From the NCBI GenBank assembly GCA_950295325.1, contig OX485807.1, positions 45,436,796 through 45,500,795 on the forward strand: a stretch of DNA of 64,000 nucleotides, read 5' to 3'. The notes beneath the pieces were generated by a model, which had not been told where the DNA came from, made no database searches, and was given only the letters and a program-made list of their open reading frames with translations. Position numbers and translations under genes: made by a program. Numbering within the stretch: the stretch's first letter is position 1; each line of letters begins with the position of its first letter. Source of the stretch: Polytrichum commune. Lineage: Eukaryota > Streptophyta > Polytrichopsida > Polytrichales > Polytrichaceae. Below are positions 19,121 to 30,811 of this stretch, in pieces.

Positions 19121-19429
19121 CTATTTCTGCACAAATTTGTGCTGGAAAAACGTGATTGTTCGAACCCAAGAGAAGAGAGGATCCTCGAATTTGAGAGTTG
19201 CCTCAAACACTCCTTGCCAGACACTAGCTAGTTGTAAGTTCATTCCCTGAAGACGACACTGAAACTGGATACAAGAAACCGCTCGCTCTCTCGTTTGATT
19301 ATTCTTCACCCTGGTCAATGTAATTCCTAACACACAGCTGAAAGAAAACACCAAAAACAGAATACCGAACCACATCAAGACAACAGTACTGGAAGCAAAA
19401 GGCGTGCAACACCAGAAACAACACACCAT
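19121..19429 (-). CDS. Small ORF with hydrophobic N-terminus, copy A
   Basis: The predicted protein begins MVCCFWCCTPFASS followed by a roughly 20-residue hydrophobic stretch (VLMWFGILFLVFSFSCVLGI), like a signal peptide or membrane anchor. It is also open at 43,391 (copy C) and 60,225 (copy D). A GT after GITLTR could be a splice donor, which would make this a first exon. Conservation may just reflect recent duplication, so confidence is low. Confidence 0.3.
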   Translation of the reverse strand: MVCCFWCCTPFASSTVVLMWFGILFLVFSFSCVLGITLTRVKNNQTRERAVSCIQFQCRLQGMNLQLASVWQGVFEATLKFEDPLFSWVRTITFFQHKFVQK

Positions 19430-19560
19430 TGAGAAAGGAAGATAGTTTGCAAGGACCGCACCTGAGTTGTACTAATGCGGCTACAGAACGACTAACGAAC
19501 TCGTTCGATGGTGACTGGAGATGCTATCCCCGATCACCGTCTGCTTGATCCCTTAAGCTT

Positions 19561-19930
19561 CCGCTTGTGCTGCCTTCAAAGTGTCCGGCGACAATATGAC
19601 ACTTCCTCGGCGCAGTTTGTGCGCAGCGACGCCTGCGGGACGGATGAGATTCATCACGGATGAGATTCATCCCGACGCAACAGAGCCCGTCCGCCCTCCG
19701 CCCCAGCCCCGGGGTTGCAGGCTTCGAATCCCTCCGCCACTAGGTCCCAACAAAAATCCTACCCCACTTGTCAGTAACTTATGAGCCCAGCAAGACAAGA
19801 AACTTTAGCACCCCTCTCCACTCTTCCCCAAAACACATTTAAGCACAAGTTTGAAGACTAAACACTCACATTATTCACTTCCTCTTCACTCATACTCACA
19901 CCCACTTCTCTTCTCTCATATTCACACCCA
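19561..19930. other. Spacer before Harbinger 2 ORF1, likely its 5' flank
   Basis: A GC-rich start (GCGACGCCTGCGGGACGGAT) with a doubled GGATGAGATTCATC at about 19,641-19,670, then a CACCC/CTCACA-rich leader (19,800-19,990) directly before the SANT ORF. No gene is seen. Confidence 0.35.
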
Positions 19931-19993
19931 CATTTGGGCTCTCTTTCTTCCACGTCACCCCCAAGTTGGGCCTCTTTTTTTCTTTTTTTAATC

Positions 19994-20703
19994 ATGGAGG
20001 AAGGCATGGGTTATTTGGGGAAAATAGTACTTGCATCCCCTCCAATTTTGGGGACTCCATCTCTCCCTACCAATGATGAAATTTCGGGTTTAGGTTCCTC
20101 ATCTCTTCCGGTTAGGGAGTGGACCCATGGTGCCACCAAATTTCTCATAGAATTGGTGAAGGAGAGGATTGAGAGCTTTGGCACAATTGTGTTTAAGCAA
20201 CAAAATTGGGAGAGGATTAGGGAGCAAATTTTGAGGGAGCATCCTAATGAGGCAAGGAGGACTTGGAGTCAAATTAGGGACAAATGGGACAAGCTCAAGC
20301 GGCACTATCACAAGGAAAAGAAACTCCACAATGTCACGGGTGACAATGCAGGATCTCAGTGGATTTGGTTTAACACCATCGATGAGGTACTCTCTGGTAC
20401 CGCTAAGGCGGATGGTGTGCCCGGTGGCATGGACAATGCCGAACATGTGGGTGTAGAAGAACAAGTTCCATCTCAAGAAGAAGAGGCAACACAAGAGGGA
20501 GGAACCGGATGCAAACTTGCTTGGAGTCCAGGGACAACCTGTGAAGAAGAGAAGATTGTCAAATGATATGGCAGCTTCTCTGGATCGGTTTTGTGAGTCT
20601 ACCCGTAGAATTGAAGAGTTGAAGTTAGAGGCGGCTGTTGAAATGCAGAAAGAGAATAGGCAGATGGAGTTGGAGATGTTTAAACTGACTCAAGCATCAT
20701 AGG
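19994..20703 (+). pseudogene. Harbinger 2 ORF1: trihelix/SANT DNA-binding protein with one frameshift
   Basis: The first frame (start ATG about 19,994, MEEGMGYLGK) carries a Myb/SANT-like domain: WTHGATKFLIELVKERIESF, QNWERIREQILREHPNEARR, TWSQIRDKWDKLKRHYHKEK and SQWIWFNTIDEVL, with the spaced Trp residues of the fold. Around 20,490-20,505 the meaningful frame shifts. GGAACCGGATGCAAACTTGC reads EEPDANLLG in the next frame and continues to a coiled-coil end (STRRIEELKLEAAVEMQKEN) stopping at 20,702. ORF1 of Harbinger elements binds element ends and helps the transposase reach the nucleus; here it would be truncated. Confidence 0.7.
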
Positions 20704-22600
20704 AGAGGATGGCAGGTCTTTTTGCAAGTGTGCTACAAAATCTAAAGAAGTAGATATGGCAATGTTGTCATTGGAAGTTTCCAATTTCATTGTACTTGAT
20801 ATTTTGATGCAATATAACAATATCTCTTTGCCATACATTTACATATCATAGTTAATATATATTTCTTATTTTATTTCCTTGAGTTCATATAATATGTATA
20901 TGTTTAATAAAATTACCATATTCACTAAAAATGTACATGCTTCTATTATACAGTGAATGTTAATGCACGACATACATCTACAATATACATAATCAAGTGT
21001 ATTCGCTTTCTTAGGAAATTACACCCACGTCATGAATATTATATGCTAATACAATAACATTATGTGTCACTAGAAAAATGTGTGTTTGTAATTACCTATA
21101 CACTTGATTCAATGCACCTACTACATAAAGGTTTTTTCTTACAATTGTATAATTCCATATAATTGTCTTCACAATATCAATGTCACATTCTCAAGCATAC
21201 GTTCAACAACATTTTATGTATTTGTTACAATATACACATTGTAATTATTAAAAACTGTTAGCTCCCATACAGTCTAACCTCGTTAGTACGACAATCGGTT
21301 CTACGACACCCTCGATATTACGATACATTTTTGCGGCACCGACTTCTTGGTTCAAAACTCCCACTTTCATACGTCTGCGGCACTCGATAATACGACATAT
21401 GAAGCTTACATTTTGTCATATTAAAAAGGGAATAAATGCTACAATTCCTTTCATCCATGGTATGTACATCTACATTACATCCATTTTCACTTGGGAACTA
21501 CTTCAGAGCTTCACTTGTCATTGGGAACTTCATGATAATTAGAATAACTAATGTACAATGGACAAGGTAAGTTCATGGTCGAACTTTGATGGTCTGACTT
21601 CCTAAAAAATAAAATGAAAGCCTTGGGCCCCTCACTACGTGTAAACCAAATCTAGACCAAAAAGAATGACCATGCACCAAAAATTGAACGTATTGACTTT
21701 TTTAATTCAGGCCCAAAAGAGGGCCATTTTGAGAAAAATTCAAGTTTGGCCTATGTTTTTTCTTCTCTTGGGCTTCACTTGTCCTCACTTTTTGTTAATG
21801 TGTCGAAGATGTGCCTCGCAAATCTTCTCACAACAATTCTTACAAAAATTAAGAGCAATCTAATTTGTGCATGTTCAATGTAAGGTACATGTGACATGTA
21901 CCATGTGTGGCACTACATTAAATAGGATATTTAATGTTTGTTTACAGTTCAAGTTGCTACCACCGTTTCTTACTTAACACTAATTCTCAATTCGTTAGTA
22001 ATTAATGTTGGAACATTTGTTATAAGATATGTTGGAATTTTTCTTTTATCGTAGTTAGTATTTTTCATGTCCCTAATAGAACTAAATTAAAACACGTAAC
22101 TTCCACATATTACTATAGTTCATATTTAGTGTTTGAATTTACATTTCATGTTACCTTTTTTCACAGGGATATCGTTATTTAGTGTATGTGTTCGTATGAA
22201 GTGTATCAAATCCTACTCAATGTAGTAAAAAACTAAGCCAAAAATGACCGCAAATTTGGTCCCATTGTGGTTATTTTGATCATCCTAATTTACAATTGCT
22301 AGACAATTACAATTTTTTATTTTTCTTCCAACGGCAATTTGCTTAGTGATGCTAAACGTCATGCATCATTACTATCTAATTTCTTAGTGAACAATTCATT
22401 GTATTTTGGTGTTGATGGAATCATTGGTTTTAAAAAGGTAATAGCGAATTTAAATAAGATGACAATTCCTAATTTAGATGGATAATACCCAATGAAGGCA
22501 CATTTCATAATGTTTATACCAATCATTTATATAATATATAATATAACAGTACAACATAGACTAATGCTATACATCATAAATATGGGTTTCTTGCAACCCA
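20704..22600. other. AT-rich non-coding region within Harbinger 2
   Basis: Long A/T-rich sequence with no gene. It carries the pogo-like terminus at 21,272 and a poly-pyrimidine stretch near 21,755. Nothing else is recognised. Confidence 0.4.
21272..21425 (+). mobile_element. Lone pogo/Tc1-mariner-like terminus
   Basis: After a TA dinucleotide the sequence begins CAGTCTAACCTCGTTAGTAC and continues with three imperfect repeats of a TACGAC-containing motif (GTACGACAATC, CTACGACACC, ATACGACATA). A CAGT start, TA target and reiterated TACGAC subterminal motifs are typical of pogo/Tigger elements. No matching inverted end or DDD transposase is visible, so this is a truncated end. Confidence 0.45.
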
Positions 22601-22608
22601 AGCTTCAA

Positions 22609-23888
22609 ACAAGGCTGCCTTCATATGTTCCCCCTACTTTACCAGCCCGACCATCCCCGGGCACTCTTAGAGGTCCCCTACGTACTCCAACAAAAAGATC
22701 GGCACGTTGATCGAAATTGTCTGGCAATGGAACATGTTCTTAGAATATCTCACAATAATTATGCAGAACACAACACGCGAGATTGATTGTAACAGCCTTG
22801 TCAACTCCCATATTCAAATTCTTCAAAATTCTCCATCGATTCTTCAATGCTCCAAAAGCTTGTTCAATCACAACTCTGCCAGAATTCAAAGATTTATCAA
22901 ACCTTCTTTTATCTTAAAACCTGGGATCATTGACACTGGGCTTGAAACTCTTCAACAGATAGGGACGGCTAGGATAGGCGGCATCTCCAAGCAAATACGG
23001 TCGAATTTCTAATCCACCAATCTCCAAAACTGGCTCTGGTAAAATGTCTCGTGTCCTTAGTTGCGTATAGATTTTTGACCAAGCAAACTGAGCGGCATCA
23101 TGCACTCTACCGGGTTGCCCTGCACACACATTTCAAGAAAATTCCTCTACATCGCAAACTATTTGCAATAATACACTATGAAACTTTTTCCTATGCCTTT
23201 TTCCTTGTGAAAGTTTCCTTGTGAAAAAATCACGAGGCATAGAATCTATAGCACCTACCACATTGGACAAGCCGGTAACATCTCTAAATTTACGGATAAT
23301 ACCCATTAGTCTATGCCCTCTAGGTGCGTGAATGTACGCACCAAATAATCTATTTCTAGAAGACAATATTCTATAAATAATTAGGGTACATTTTTTAATG
23401 GTAGATTCCCCACAACCATACAACATATTAATTGTTTTGCAAGAAAAACCAAAGGCTAATCGATACAGAACTAAACACACTTGCTTCCTAATGGGTATAG
23501 GAGGCCTAACAAACATCTGCGCAGTAGGACGCAAAAATGTTGTAAGTTCGGCAACCAACTGCTCAAATGCTAGAAAACCCATCCTATAAGTCTGCCGGTA
23601 TTTCCGATCTAACATATCCGGGGTAGTATGCCACACATCTCCCTCAACAACATCATAAAGAATATTTTGTTTTGGTTCTATCCACCACAATCTTTGTAGG
23701 AAACGTCCCATCCACGAACAAACAACAACTATAGGAAAATACCTAGCCCCTACACTTCCATCCAACAAATCTAATGTCGGTCGCACACGCGCTCTTCGAA
23801 TTGGAAATATCAAAAATACCACCATGAAGGCAAAAAAAACTAAAATTAACTTCTCCTCTACTAAAGCCATTTTTGGTAGACACGGCAC
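22609..23888 (-). pseudogene. HARBI1-like PIF/Harbinger transposase with three in-frame stops
   Basis: One reading frame spans from ATG (23,870, MALVEEKL) to a TGA near 22,609. It contains a DDE core: NVVGAIDSMPRDF (first Asp), GRVHDAAQFAWSKIY, YLLGDAAYPSRPY (second Asp), RVVIEQAFGALKNRWRILK (Glu) and CCVLHNYCEIF. Three nonsense codons interrupt it: TGA at 23,133-23,135 (where VCDVEEF-x-W-N would fit, a likely TGG to TGA change), TAA at 22,914-22,916 and TAA near 22,734. No frameshift is needed between them, so the decay is by point mutation. The N-terminus is unusually hydrophobic (LVFFAFMVVFLIFPI). Confidence 0.85.
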
Positions 23889-24345
23889 AAGAAAGCAAAA
23901 AAATATGTCTTAGATCTCATACCCTTATGTGCTAAAAATGCTTAAAATCTAGAAGTTAAAAAACCCTAAACCCAATCTATAAGTTCAAAAAAATTTCAAA
24001 TCTAAAAGCTCAAAAATCTTAACCACATGAAAATAATAATCACTGGGACTTCAAAGCCTGTGATGGAGCTCTACTGAACTTGTATACTTGACATGGAACT
24101 CTGCTGGGCTTATATGCCCCAGAGCTGTAATCTGGATTAAGAAGCGGTGGTAAGTCAAGGGAGTTACCGAAGAACCTTCTTGGAAAAAAAATTTTATGTA
24201 AAAATCGCAGCTAGAAAGTGGACTTTTAATGGGGCAGAGGCGGAGGCCGCAAGGCGGGACCCATCCGCTTGCGGGCCGCCACCCCGCCTCTTTTTATGGG
24301 ATATCCCGTCATGGGGAGAATGGAGAATGAGAGTTGCGAGAGGGT

Positions 24346-25306
24346 GGGGCGGGTAGCCTCCAGTAAAATTTCTGAACCCGACTGAAAACTGTTGTCCACC
24401 CCGCTCAACTTCGAAAAAAATATTGCCCTTGCATTCTTGAAGGCCGCTTGACTACAAATCCCATATTGAGTGGACTTCACCTTCAATTTCTAAAATCCAA
24501 TATATACATGCACTTTCAACTAGTAAATATGTAATTCATTGGGATTTCATTTCGGAAGTGAAACCATCAATGAAGCATGTAATTAACTTGGAGGTCAAAT
24601 AAAATTATAAATTCCTTATAAACTTGGAGGTTATATTTTTTATGACTTACCATTTGAAATTGTCTTTGTCATTCTAAAATGACACTTAAATTTAGTGTGC
24701 TGATTTAGTATGTATATTTTATAATATTTTAGTAATGCCATCTACTTCACAAGTATTCATACACAATTAATTAATGTAATTATAAGAATTAATATAATAA
24801 ATTCATTCATTCATTCATTCATTTAATTACTGGAATTAATTAGATTTAATTCGAGTAAATACATTAAATCACACTTTATTGGTTTGAATGTGTATGAATA
24901 CTTGTGAAAGTAGACGGCATTACTAAAATATTTTAAAATACACATACTAAATCAACACACTAAATTTAAGTGTCATTTTAGAATGACAAAGACAATTTCA
25001 AATGGTAAGTCATAAAAATTATAACCTCCAAGTTTATAAGAAATTTTTAATTTTATTTGACCTCCAAGTTAATTACGTGCTTCATTGATGGTTTCACTTC
25101 CGGAATGAAATCCCAATGAATTGCATATTTACTAGTTGGAAGTGCACGTATATATTGGATTTTAGAAATTGAAGGTGAAGTGCACTTGATATGAGATTTG
25201 TAGTCAAGCGGCCTTCAAGAATGCAAGGGCAATATTTTTTTCGAAGTTGGGTGGGGCGGGCAGCAATTTTCGGTCGGGTTCAGAAAATTTCACTGGAGGC
25301 TGCCCC
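24346..25306. repeat. Large foldback: two ~420-bp inverted arms around a ~110-bp spacer
   Basis: The left arm (about 24,346-24,775) and right arm (about 24,895-25,306) are near-perfect reverse complements with scattered mismatches. Outer landmark: GCCTCCAGT...AATTTCTGAACCCGAC; inner landmark: GTGTATGAATACTTGTGAA. The spacer contains an (ATTC)n microsatellite at about 24,805-24,830. This could be a foldback or MITE-type element, or a template for long hairpin RNA. No TSD was identified. Confidence 0.85.
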
Positions 25307-26076
25307 TATGTTCGGGGAAAACCGACGGCTAGTTCATTATCAGCCGATGGATTTCCCCTCATGGCCGGTTCAAATTTCCAACCATCGGATGGCAATCCGA
25401 CTGTAATTTCAATCCTCCGGCAATTAGTCGATGGACCAGAAAATGTCCCGGAAATGTAGCCGATTCTTCTTGTGAGTTACTGGATTTCAGCCGGAAGCAT
25501 CCAGAGCGCTATTTGTCTGGGGCATCTGATGATGCACTTGAGGAAGTACCCTAAACCTTAAACTTTTTGAATTATGCAACCTTTCCATGACCAAATCCAA
25601 TTGCTTCTATGAAGAATTGGGGGACCCTTGGCCTTCAAGCGGTGAAGGCATTGCTAGGTTCAATTCCTGCCAAGGATATTAACTCTTCAAATTCAAAGTT
25701 TTGAACATGCCTTTCTTTTCACTTATTCAAGATTTTGTACTAAGAAATGATTTTTAATAACTTTTCATACATTTTTTAAACAATTAGTGTTGATATGAAT
25801 TCCATTTAATCGGATATTGGCCAATGAAAATATGAAAATATAGGCAATTGGCCGATTGATTTTACAAAAGACCAGCTCTTGCCGATGTAAATTGGAAAAA
25901 ATCCGACTCTTTGTAGCAACTGCCGGCAATTAGCCACTAAGGCTTCAAAAACTTCCCGAACTCTGCAGATAAGTGCATCATCCGAGGGCGTCTTGTTCAT
26001 CCCAACCTCCGGGAGCAAGAAGTACCACTTTAGTTAATATAATAAAAGCCTATCGGTAGCCCATCAGTTCCTGCCA
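25307..26076. other. Non-coding region
   Basis: It contains short plus-strand frames continuing out of the foldback that share no recognisable domain. No gene, RNA or repeat is called. Confidence 0.3.
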
Positions 26077-26088
26077 GTTGCACCTCAG

Positions 26089-26676
26089 CGACGCTATCTT
26101 GTGAGCGGCGAGCGGTGAGCAGAAAATTTGAAATTTTTGAAAAACAATTGATTTTTTAAAAAAAAAATCAGAATATTTGACTTAATTCTTACACCGAGTA
26201 GGACTCTTCGTATAGTTTCTTTACAAATATGACTAAAAGTAGATGGTACGTTTAACTATGGATGGTGCCTATAACCGTGGAGTGGAAGAAATTATAAACT
26301 TTTGAAAAAACCATCCATAAAAAGAAACGGAAGAAAACGAAAAAAAAATTTAGAAAAAAAACTTCCAAAATAATAGGGAACATAAAATAAGGGATAAGAA
26401 TGTAAATTAAAATTTTAAGTATTTATCCACGAAAACTTAAAAAAAAGAAAACAGATAATAAAAAAAATTCATTTGTATGAACTGCAAAAATCCCTCTGCG
26501 GGAATAGGACCTTGATTAATTTTTGTTAAATAATATGCAGATTTTATAGAATGAAACCATAAATTCTCCACGGTCATAGGGTCTATATCATACATTTCAT
26601 TGAAAAATTTGAAGAATAAAAATTCAAATTTTCTGCTCACGGCTCACTGCTCACCGCTCACAAGATAGCATTCCTG
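26089..26676. mobile_element. TIR element (MITE, 588 bp) with 12-bp flanking direct repeat
   Basis: The inverted ends are GCTATCTTGTGAGC (from 26,093) and GCTCACAAGATAGC (to 26,669). They extend inward with diverged GAGC/GCTC repeats to AAAATTTGAA. The element is flanked by the direct repeat GTTGCACCTCAG at 26,077-26,088 and 26,677-26,688. A related sequence without the element lies near 60,427 (CGCACCTGAGTTCC...GAGGTGAT), like an empty site. A TSD of about 9 bp or longer points to a Mutator-like origin, but part of the repeat may be target identity. Confidence 0.75.
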
Positions 26677-26837
26677 GTTGCACCTCAGTTCCCGGAGGTG
26701 ATGAGCTACAGTAGGACTTCCGAGGAGTCCCCAGTGATTCTAAAGTCCGTTTAGTCAAAAGGCTGATGGGAGCCAAACTTTGCTACTCTCCCACTCATGT
26801 GGGATCACTGTCTCCGACCATGTCCCGAAGCCAGTGC

Positions 26838-27020
26838 CCGGGAAGTTTTTGGGCATAGTCAGTCAAGATTCTAGTGATTCTAAATCCAACCGGTTGCATT
26901 TGATATCTTCCGGTTTAGCTTTATTCATTTGAGGTATACTATTCTGTAGATTCTTCTAAAATGATCGGTAAATTTCTTGAAGTCTTGAACTCAACCGGTT
27001 CATCTGCAACTAACCGCCGG
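26838..27020 (-). repeat. Dispersed AACCGGTT-rich repeat, copy 3
   Basis: Read on the minus strand it has the same ordered landmarks: ACCGGTTGAGTTCAAGACTT, GATCATTTTAGAAGAATCTA, ATACCTCAAATGAATAAAGC, CCGGTTGGATTTAGAATCAC, ATGCCCAAAAACTTCC. Confidence 0.75.
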
Positions 27021-27900
27021 TTCTTCCTAGACATAGCTTGGAGCAAATCATTTATGTGACGCATGATATGTATTAATGAGTTCATCAATGGTAAGTAAAG
27101 ATGTCTTGCTAAGAGTGTTTTAGCCATATTTTTCACATGATCTTTTTGGCAATATACATATTATCATTGGGATCTATATGATTTATCTATTTTTTTGCTT
27201 GTGTATGTATTTGAGCGGATTTCCTAGCTACAAATGTGTATGTATATCATTTTAAGGAGGGAAAAATCTTGTACATTAGGGGCATTTGTTTCATGATAAT
27301 GCACGAACGCGGTTTCCAATTCTACAAATGAGAGCATCCCCTGAGTCTTATTGCAGGCACTCCCAACATCACAAACAATAGGGTTTAACTATTGGATTGC
27401 ATCTGGAATTATTTCATCCACTTAGCGATTGCAAATCATGAAGACTTTCATTTCAAATTTCAAATTAAAAGTTGGCTATATATTGTAATTTAATGTCTTC
27501 AACATATGTTGAATGAGAAATTCCCTTCAAAGAAGGCCAATTTTTAAGGAGCCCTAGACAAAGTTATGCAAGGTTCTTTGCAAGAGTGTCACAATGAAAT
27601 CCGCTAAAAAATGTATTGTCATAATTTCATAATGTGAGGAATGATTGCATATGAGCGTACCTCTCATTCATCAATATGATCAATTTATTCCTTCTATAAG
27701 TGTGCGATTGATTTATTTCCAATGTGTCCCATCAAACTAACTTTGGCATTATGAAACTAATTCTGACATCAAGTATCCTTAAAGAAAATGCAACATGGGA
27801 TAAGTTGAAACTCAAGTTAGATTATCAAATGTAAGTTTAAACTGAATCACATTCATGATTTAAAATTCAAACAATTTGTCATTTGCCTCTGAAGTTTCAA
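27021..27900. other. Non-coding spacer
   Basis: AT-rich sequence between a dispersed repeat copy and duplicated block B. No gene or repeat is recognised. Confidence 0.3.
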
Positions 27901-27924
27901 TGGCGTCCCAAATAGACTTGGCAC

Positions 27925-28720
27925 AAGACTGTGAGAAACATGTGCTCTGCACAATCCTCAATTCCTTGATCAATTCATTCACATAGGATTTCCAGTTGAA
28001 TATGATGTCTTCATCGTCATTCTTGATAATTCATTGGTGTCTTGGAGGAAGGACTTGTATTTTCTCTCCTATCAGAGGTAGCATTTTCTTCATCCACATT
28101 TTCTTTTGACATGGAAACTCAAGTAACCTTGTCAAAATCTCAACACAATGACCACCATTCATGGAGTGTGGGAGGGTGACAACTTCTCCCTCGTGCCTTG
28201 GCACAATCCCTTGTGAACATGTCACTCATCAAGCCATGAGGGAAGTCATCAAATTTGTAAATCAACAAGGATAATATATTGTAACCTAGTCTAACTTGTA
28301 CATTTAAAGGTAGATGGTGAACAACGTTCACATTTCAAGTAGGATGGAGATGCCTAACTAAAATGCTACACGGTTTAAAAGACCAAAGCAAAACCTACAT
28401 CCAATAAACTTTACGTGATGTGCCCATGCCCAACCCACTGATTATGAAACATGTGTAGCGTAGTTTAGTTAATCTTCTTTGCTTCCTACATAAGTCAAAT
28501 AAACTAAAGGCAGAGAGGAAGCCTGACTTACAGGAGGAACTTGCTACACAAATTTGATGTCCCTCCTCCACCATGACATGCACAGCTTCATGGCCTCCAC
28601 TCTTGTTCAACCATTTCCACTTCCTCTTCCTTGATTTCTTGGAACAACTCCATTTGTTCAATTTTCGATGCATAGCCAAGTTCCATGACTTCATCAAAGC
28701 TCCAAAACTTCTCCATGGTT
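27925..28720 (-). pseudogene. Two-exon gene of the duplicated block, copy B (degenerate)
   Basis: Exon 2 homology runs about 28,230 down to 27,935 but hits a stop early (QVLPPRHQ then TGA). The acceptor site that reads GGCAG in copies A and C is GACAT here, so splicing is lost. Exon 1 homology at about 28,715-28,530 keeps the GTAAGT donor, but its reading frame is shifted. Confidence 0.7.
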
Positions 28721-29480
28721 GGTCTAGATCGACCAATAAACTAAACAAACATGACAATATAATCATGAGAAAACTGTGGATGAAATAGATGGAAGATGAG
28801 TACCTTTTAATGCATGCACTTTGCCTAGCAAAATTGATTCTATTTCCATGCCAAATCTACTTTATCACTGCTTCCGACCAACCATTGTGTGCCAAGTGTA
28901 AAATGTGGCTTTGCCACTTGAGAAAATTTATCTTGTATCAAAATTGATAAGGTTTCGGGCTAAGAAATCAATTTTCGAGGAACTGACACCTTACATACCT
29001 TGAAACCCCTCTCTGATTATGAATGCACAAAGTTATCAAGAACACGGCACAAACTCACACTTAATATGCACATGTGAGTGGAAGATTCAGGCACTGATAA
29101 ATGTTACACTGGAATTTCGAGCTGAATATGCACAAATTTTCAACCCAATCACCAAGCTGGACAAGTCGTTTCAACTGGCACATCCCTGCAATCATTTTAC
29201 ATCCCTCAAACATGAAATAATTATCCCAATTAGTGAGGGTGGGCTATATAGTGTGTGTGGGAAATTAGTGACGGTGACATCAAACTTCTCTACGATGTGA
29301 AATTAATGCCACATGAAAATTTAGATAGCATTTTTCATCCTAGCATTATTTATAATATTCATACTATTCATACCGGCAAGAGTATCTTCCTATTATCTAG
29401 GTTTATTCCCATAAAGATAAGATGGTGGAGGGCTTTGTGAAATGCTAAATATAGAAATAGAACTAAATCACAAGGTTAAG
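28721..29480. repeat. Remainder of duplicated block B
   Basis: Non-coding part homologous to 40,230-40,900 and 57,500-58,710. It includes CCCAATTAGTGAGGGTGGGC at about 29,224, the uninterrupted version of the site that carries a 521-bp insertion in copy D. Confidence 0.65.
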
Positions 29481-29504
29481 TAATGTATGAAGTCACGTTC
29501 ATGT

Positions 29505-30014
29505 ATGAGATATACAATAAGTAGATATAGCATTGCGTAATCTCGAATAATATGTAACATTAGTTACAATATTTAGTGTAGTGATTCGTCAAACTCATTC
29601 GGCCAATCTGTAACTACATTATTTTGTTTGATTAGTGTGGGTTACACCATTTGGAGTTACGTGTTGCTATAACTTTTTGCGGAGAGTATCCTCTACCCAA
29701 ATAACATAAGTACACTAAATATGTTATTTAGTGTCACTTACAAATCATAGTTACACATCCCTATATCTTTAACTATTATTGTATTTTTTTACCAAGTAAA
29801 GATGTTGATGTTCTATAATGTCCAAACAACCAATTTGACCTTTGGTGGCAAAAAAAAGATGTACAGTAAACAATTCTAGCGTTGCATAATTCCAAATTGT
29901 AAGTGGCTCTAAATATAATATTTAGTATTGTTAGTATGCACACTAAAGACTATGATATTACTTGGTTGATCAAAATGTTTATGATCTATTTTTTTTGCAA
30001 CATTCAAAGCTCTT
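29505..30014 (+). repeat. Second copy of the 8.7-kb AT-rich repeat (empty site for Harbinger 1)
   Basis: It aligns with 8,705-9,222 throughout, ending in ACATTCAAAGCTCTTA followed by CCATAGTACC. The 8.7-kb copy has GAGCATCTCC, the Harbinger end, after the same TTA. Confidence 0.8.
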
Positions 30015-30810
30015 ACCATAGTACCTTTACCACTTTGGCACATTAAACTGTTTTAAGAATAACTAAACATTTCAAATTTTTTTATAAAATGTACAAAAAA
30101 TTATATGGAGATAATGAGTTTTCCTTTAAATACGGGATTGTCAAATTTAAAAAGAAATAATACCGATTCCCCTATAAATTGCCAAAGTGGTGAAAGGTAC
30201 TACAATACATTGTTTGAATCACTTTCACTTAAACATGTGCAAGGATTAAGAATTGTCTACTTTTACCGTGCTTGCACCCAACACGTAACTCCAAATGATA
30301 ACCCACACTAATTAGACAAAATAGAGTAGCAGTCAGATTTCATGTTTGTAGGATGGAATCATGAACCCAAATTTTGAATAATAATTTGATTGATTTTCTA
30401 TATTTGACTCTTTGGATCTCACTGATAATTTTCAGATTGGAACAATTATAAGTGGGAACTTGTTGGACTTAACATTACTCAATGTGCAGCTCATGTCCCC
30501 TCGACCCTTAGAATATAACAGAGGGATGCTCGAAAAGTTGGGCAGGGAAACTTAGATTTAGATTAAACTCACATCATCCCGAAATGATGGCTCCATATCT
30601 CAAGGAAACTTGCCGATCTGATGATTCTGATCTACTTTTGCTAATACTCGGACCCTTTTCTTGTAAAACTTAAAGTACCTCATATCTAGACGCTTTTCTT
30701 GTAGAACTTTTATTAAGTAACTTATATCTGTGCCTTGACTGACGACGCCACCAGTTTTGTCGTCCACACAGGACGCCACAAGTTTTGTGGCTCATCAATC
30801 CCAATCACTC
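30015..30810. other. Non-coding spacer
   Basis: AT-rich sequence; a small plus-strand frame at 30,105-30,311 lacks any recognisable feature. Nothing else is seen. Confidence 0.3.
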
Positions 30811-30811
30811 A

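Larger units (their letters stand above)
16350..19560. repeat. Duplicated block, copy A
   Basis: The block recurs as B (27,900-29,480, partial), C (about 37,585-43,560) and D (about 56,990-60,350), all in the same orientation. A further diverged scrap lies at 35,545-35,700. It contains a minus-strand two-exon gene, a run of conserved non-coding sequence and a minus-strand ORF with a hydrophobic N-terminus. Copies differ by insertions and deletions, so they are useful as empty-site references for each other. Confidence 0.8.
19930..23900. mobile_element. PIF/Harbinger transposon 2 (ends not resolved)
   Basis: A plus-strand Myb/SANT-like ORF1 faces a minus-strand HARBI1-type transposase, the standard Harbinger arrangement. 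Both genes are damaged. A lone pogo-like terminus lies between them at 21,272. I did not find TIRs with a 3-bp TSD at the outer edges. Confidence 0.65.
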
